This document shows, in pieces, positions 4,933 through 5,153 of a stretch of DNA of 5,153 nucleotides. The notes under the pieces are model-generated. The model saw only the letters and a program-made list of their open reading frames with translations. It had not been told where the DNA came from and ran no database searches. Position 1 is the first letter of the stretch. Each line of letters opens with the position of its first letter. Source of the DNA: Proteobacteria bacterium UBA664 (GTDB taxonomy: Bacteria > Pseudomonadota > Gammaproteobacteria > UBA7966). Location of the stretch: assembly GCA_002299125.1 (NCBI GenBank), contig DBNU01000005.1:1-5153 (forward strand). The letters are read 5' to 3'. The translations under genes were made by a program, and so were the position numbers.

Positions 4933-5153
4933 TCAGCCGTCTATGCCGTCTCCGCCCTGCATGCGCGCACGCCAGCGCGCGGCGCTGGCCAACAGGGCCG
5001 TGGTGTCTGCGGTCTGCAACTGGCCCTGGTGCACCACCTGTTCACCCGCCACCCACACCTCGCGCACCTGCCGGCGGCTGGCGGCATAGACGACCGCCGC
5101 AGCGACATCGTGCACCGGTTGTGTGGATACATCGTTGAGATCGATGGCGATCA
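4933..5153 (-). CDS. TRZ/ATZ-family amidohydrolase, C-terminal fragment (MTA/SAH deaminase-like)
   Basis: Only the last 72 residues are in the window; the gene enters from the right edge and ends at TGA 4933-4935. Seen: IAIDLNDVSTQPVHDVAAAVVYAASRRQVREVWVAGEQVVHQGQL, followed by an Ala-rich helix (ALLASAARWRARMQ). The pattern DL....TQP.hD....VVYAASR..V..VWVAG..V....L is the C-terminal beta-sandwich and tail of TRZ/ATZ amidohydrolases related to guanine deaminase and chlorohydrolases. In gammaproteobacteria the usual member is 5-methylthioadenosine/S-adenosylhomocysteine deaminase (mtaD in some annotations), a metal-dependent cytoplasmic enzyme of purine and methionine salvage. The catalytic residues lie outside the window, so substrate is inferred from family only. 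It is on the same strand as the TA module, about 200 bases upstream of it, so read-through is possible. Confidence 0.8.
   Translation of the reverse strand, partial: IAIDLNDVSTQPVHDVAAAVVYAASRRQVREVWVAGEQVVHQGQLQTADTTALLASAARWRARMQGGDGIDG

Overview
The window looks like chromosomal DNA from a high-GC gammaproteobacterium. PurB, PyrC, RNase T and an Aer-type PAS protein all align closely with their E. coli counterparts, in several cases residue number for residue number. RNase T is essentially a gammaproteobacterial enzyme, and pyrC directly followed by rnt is an arrangement known from Pseudomonas and relatives. GC content (about 73% in a hand count of 3361-3480) points away from enterics. I cannot name a genus.

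Layout, left to right: (1) 1-409, minus strand, the N-terminal 136 residues of an Aer-like aerotaxis receptor that runs off the left edge. (2) 410-716, a 307-base gap with little recognisable content beyond the aer Shine-Dalgarno. (3) 717-2135, minus, purB (adenylosuccinate lyase), complete. (4) 2136-2256, a 121-base divergent control region with a candidate promoter for each side and a nested inverted repeat. (5) 2257-3357, plus, pyrC (dihydroorotase), complete. (6) 3354-4064, plus, rnt (RNase T), overlapping the pyrC stop by four bases. (7) 4065-4259, a convergent intergenic region with GC-rich hairpins only. (8) 4260-4759, minus, a small type II toxin-antitoxin module: an intact RelB-like antitoxin followed, with a GTGA overlap, by a ParE/RelE toxin frame broken by an in-frame TAA at codon 18. 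(9) 4933-5153, minus, the C-terminal end of a TRZ/ATZ-family amidohydrolase (MTA/SAH deaminase type) that runs off the right edge.

How the genes fit together: purB (purine and AMP synthesis) and pyrC (pyrimidine synthesis) are transcribed away from a shared 121-base region, so this is a purine/pyrimidine divergon. pyrC and rnt appear translationally coupled. The TA module is the only accessory-looking element. Its GC is clearly lower (roughly 56-60% by hand count), and its toxin seems to have been silenced by a single nonsense mutation, leaving an orphan antitoxin.

I did not find an undescribed system here. The points most worth a second look are the nonsense-interrupted toxin, the apparently leaderless pyrC promoter, and the inverted repeat over the purB -10 element.
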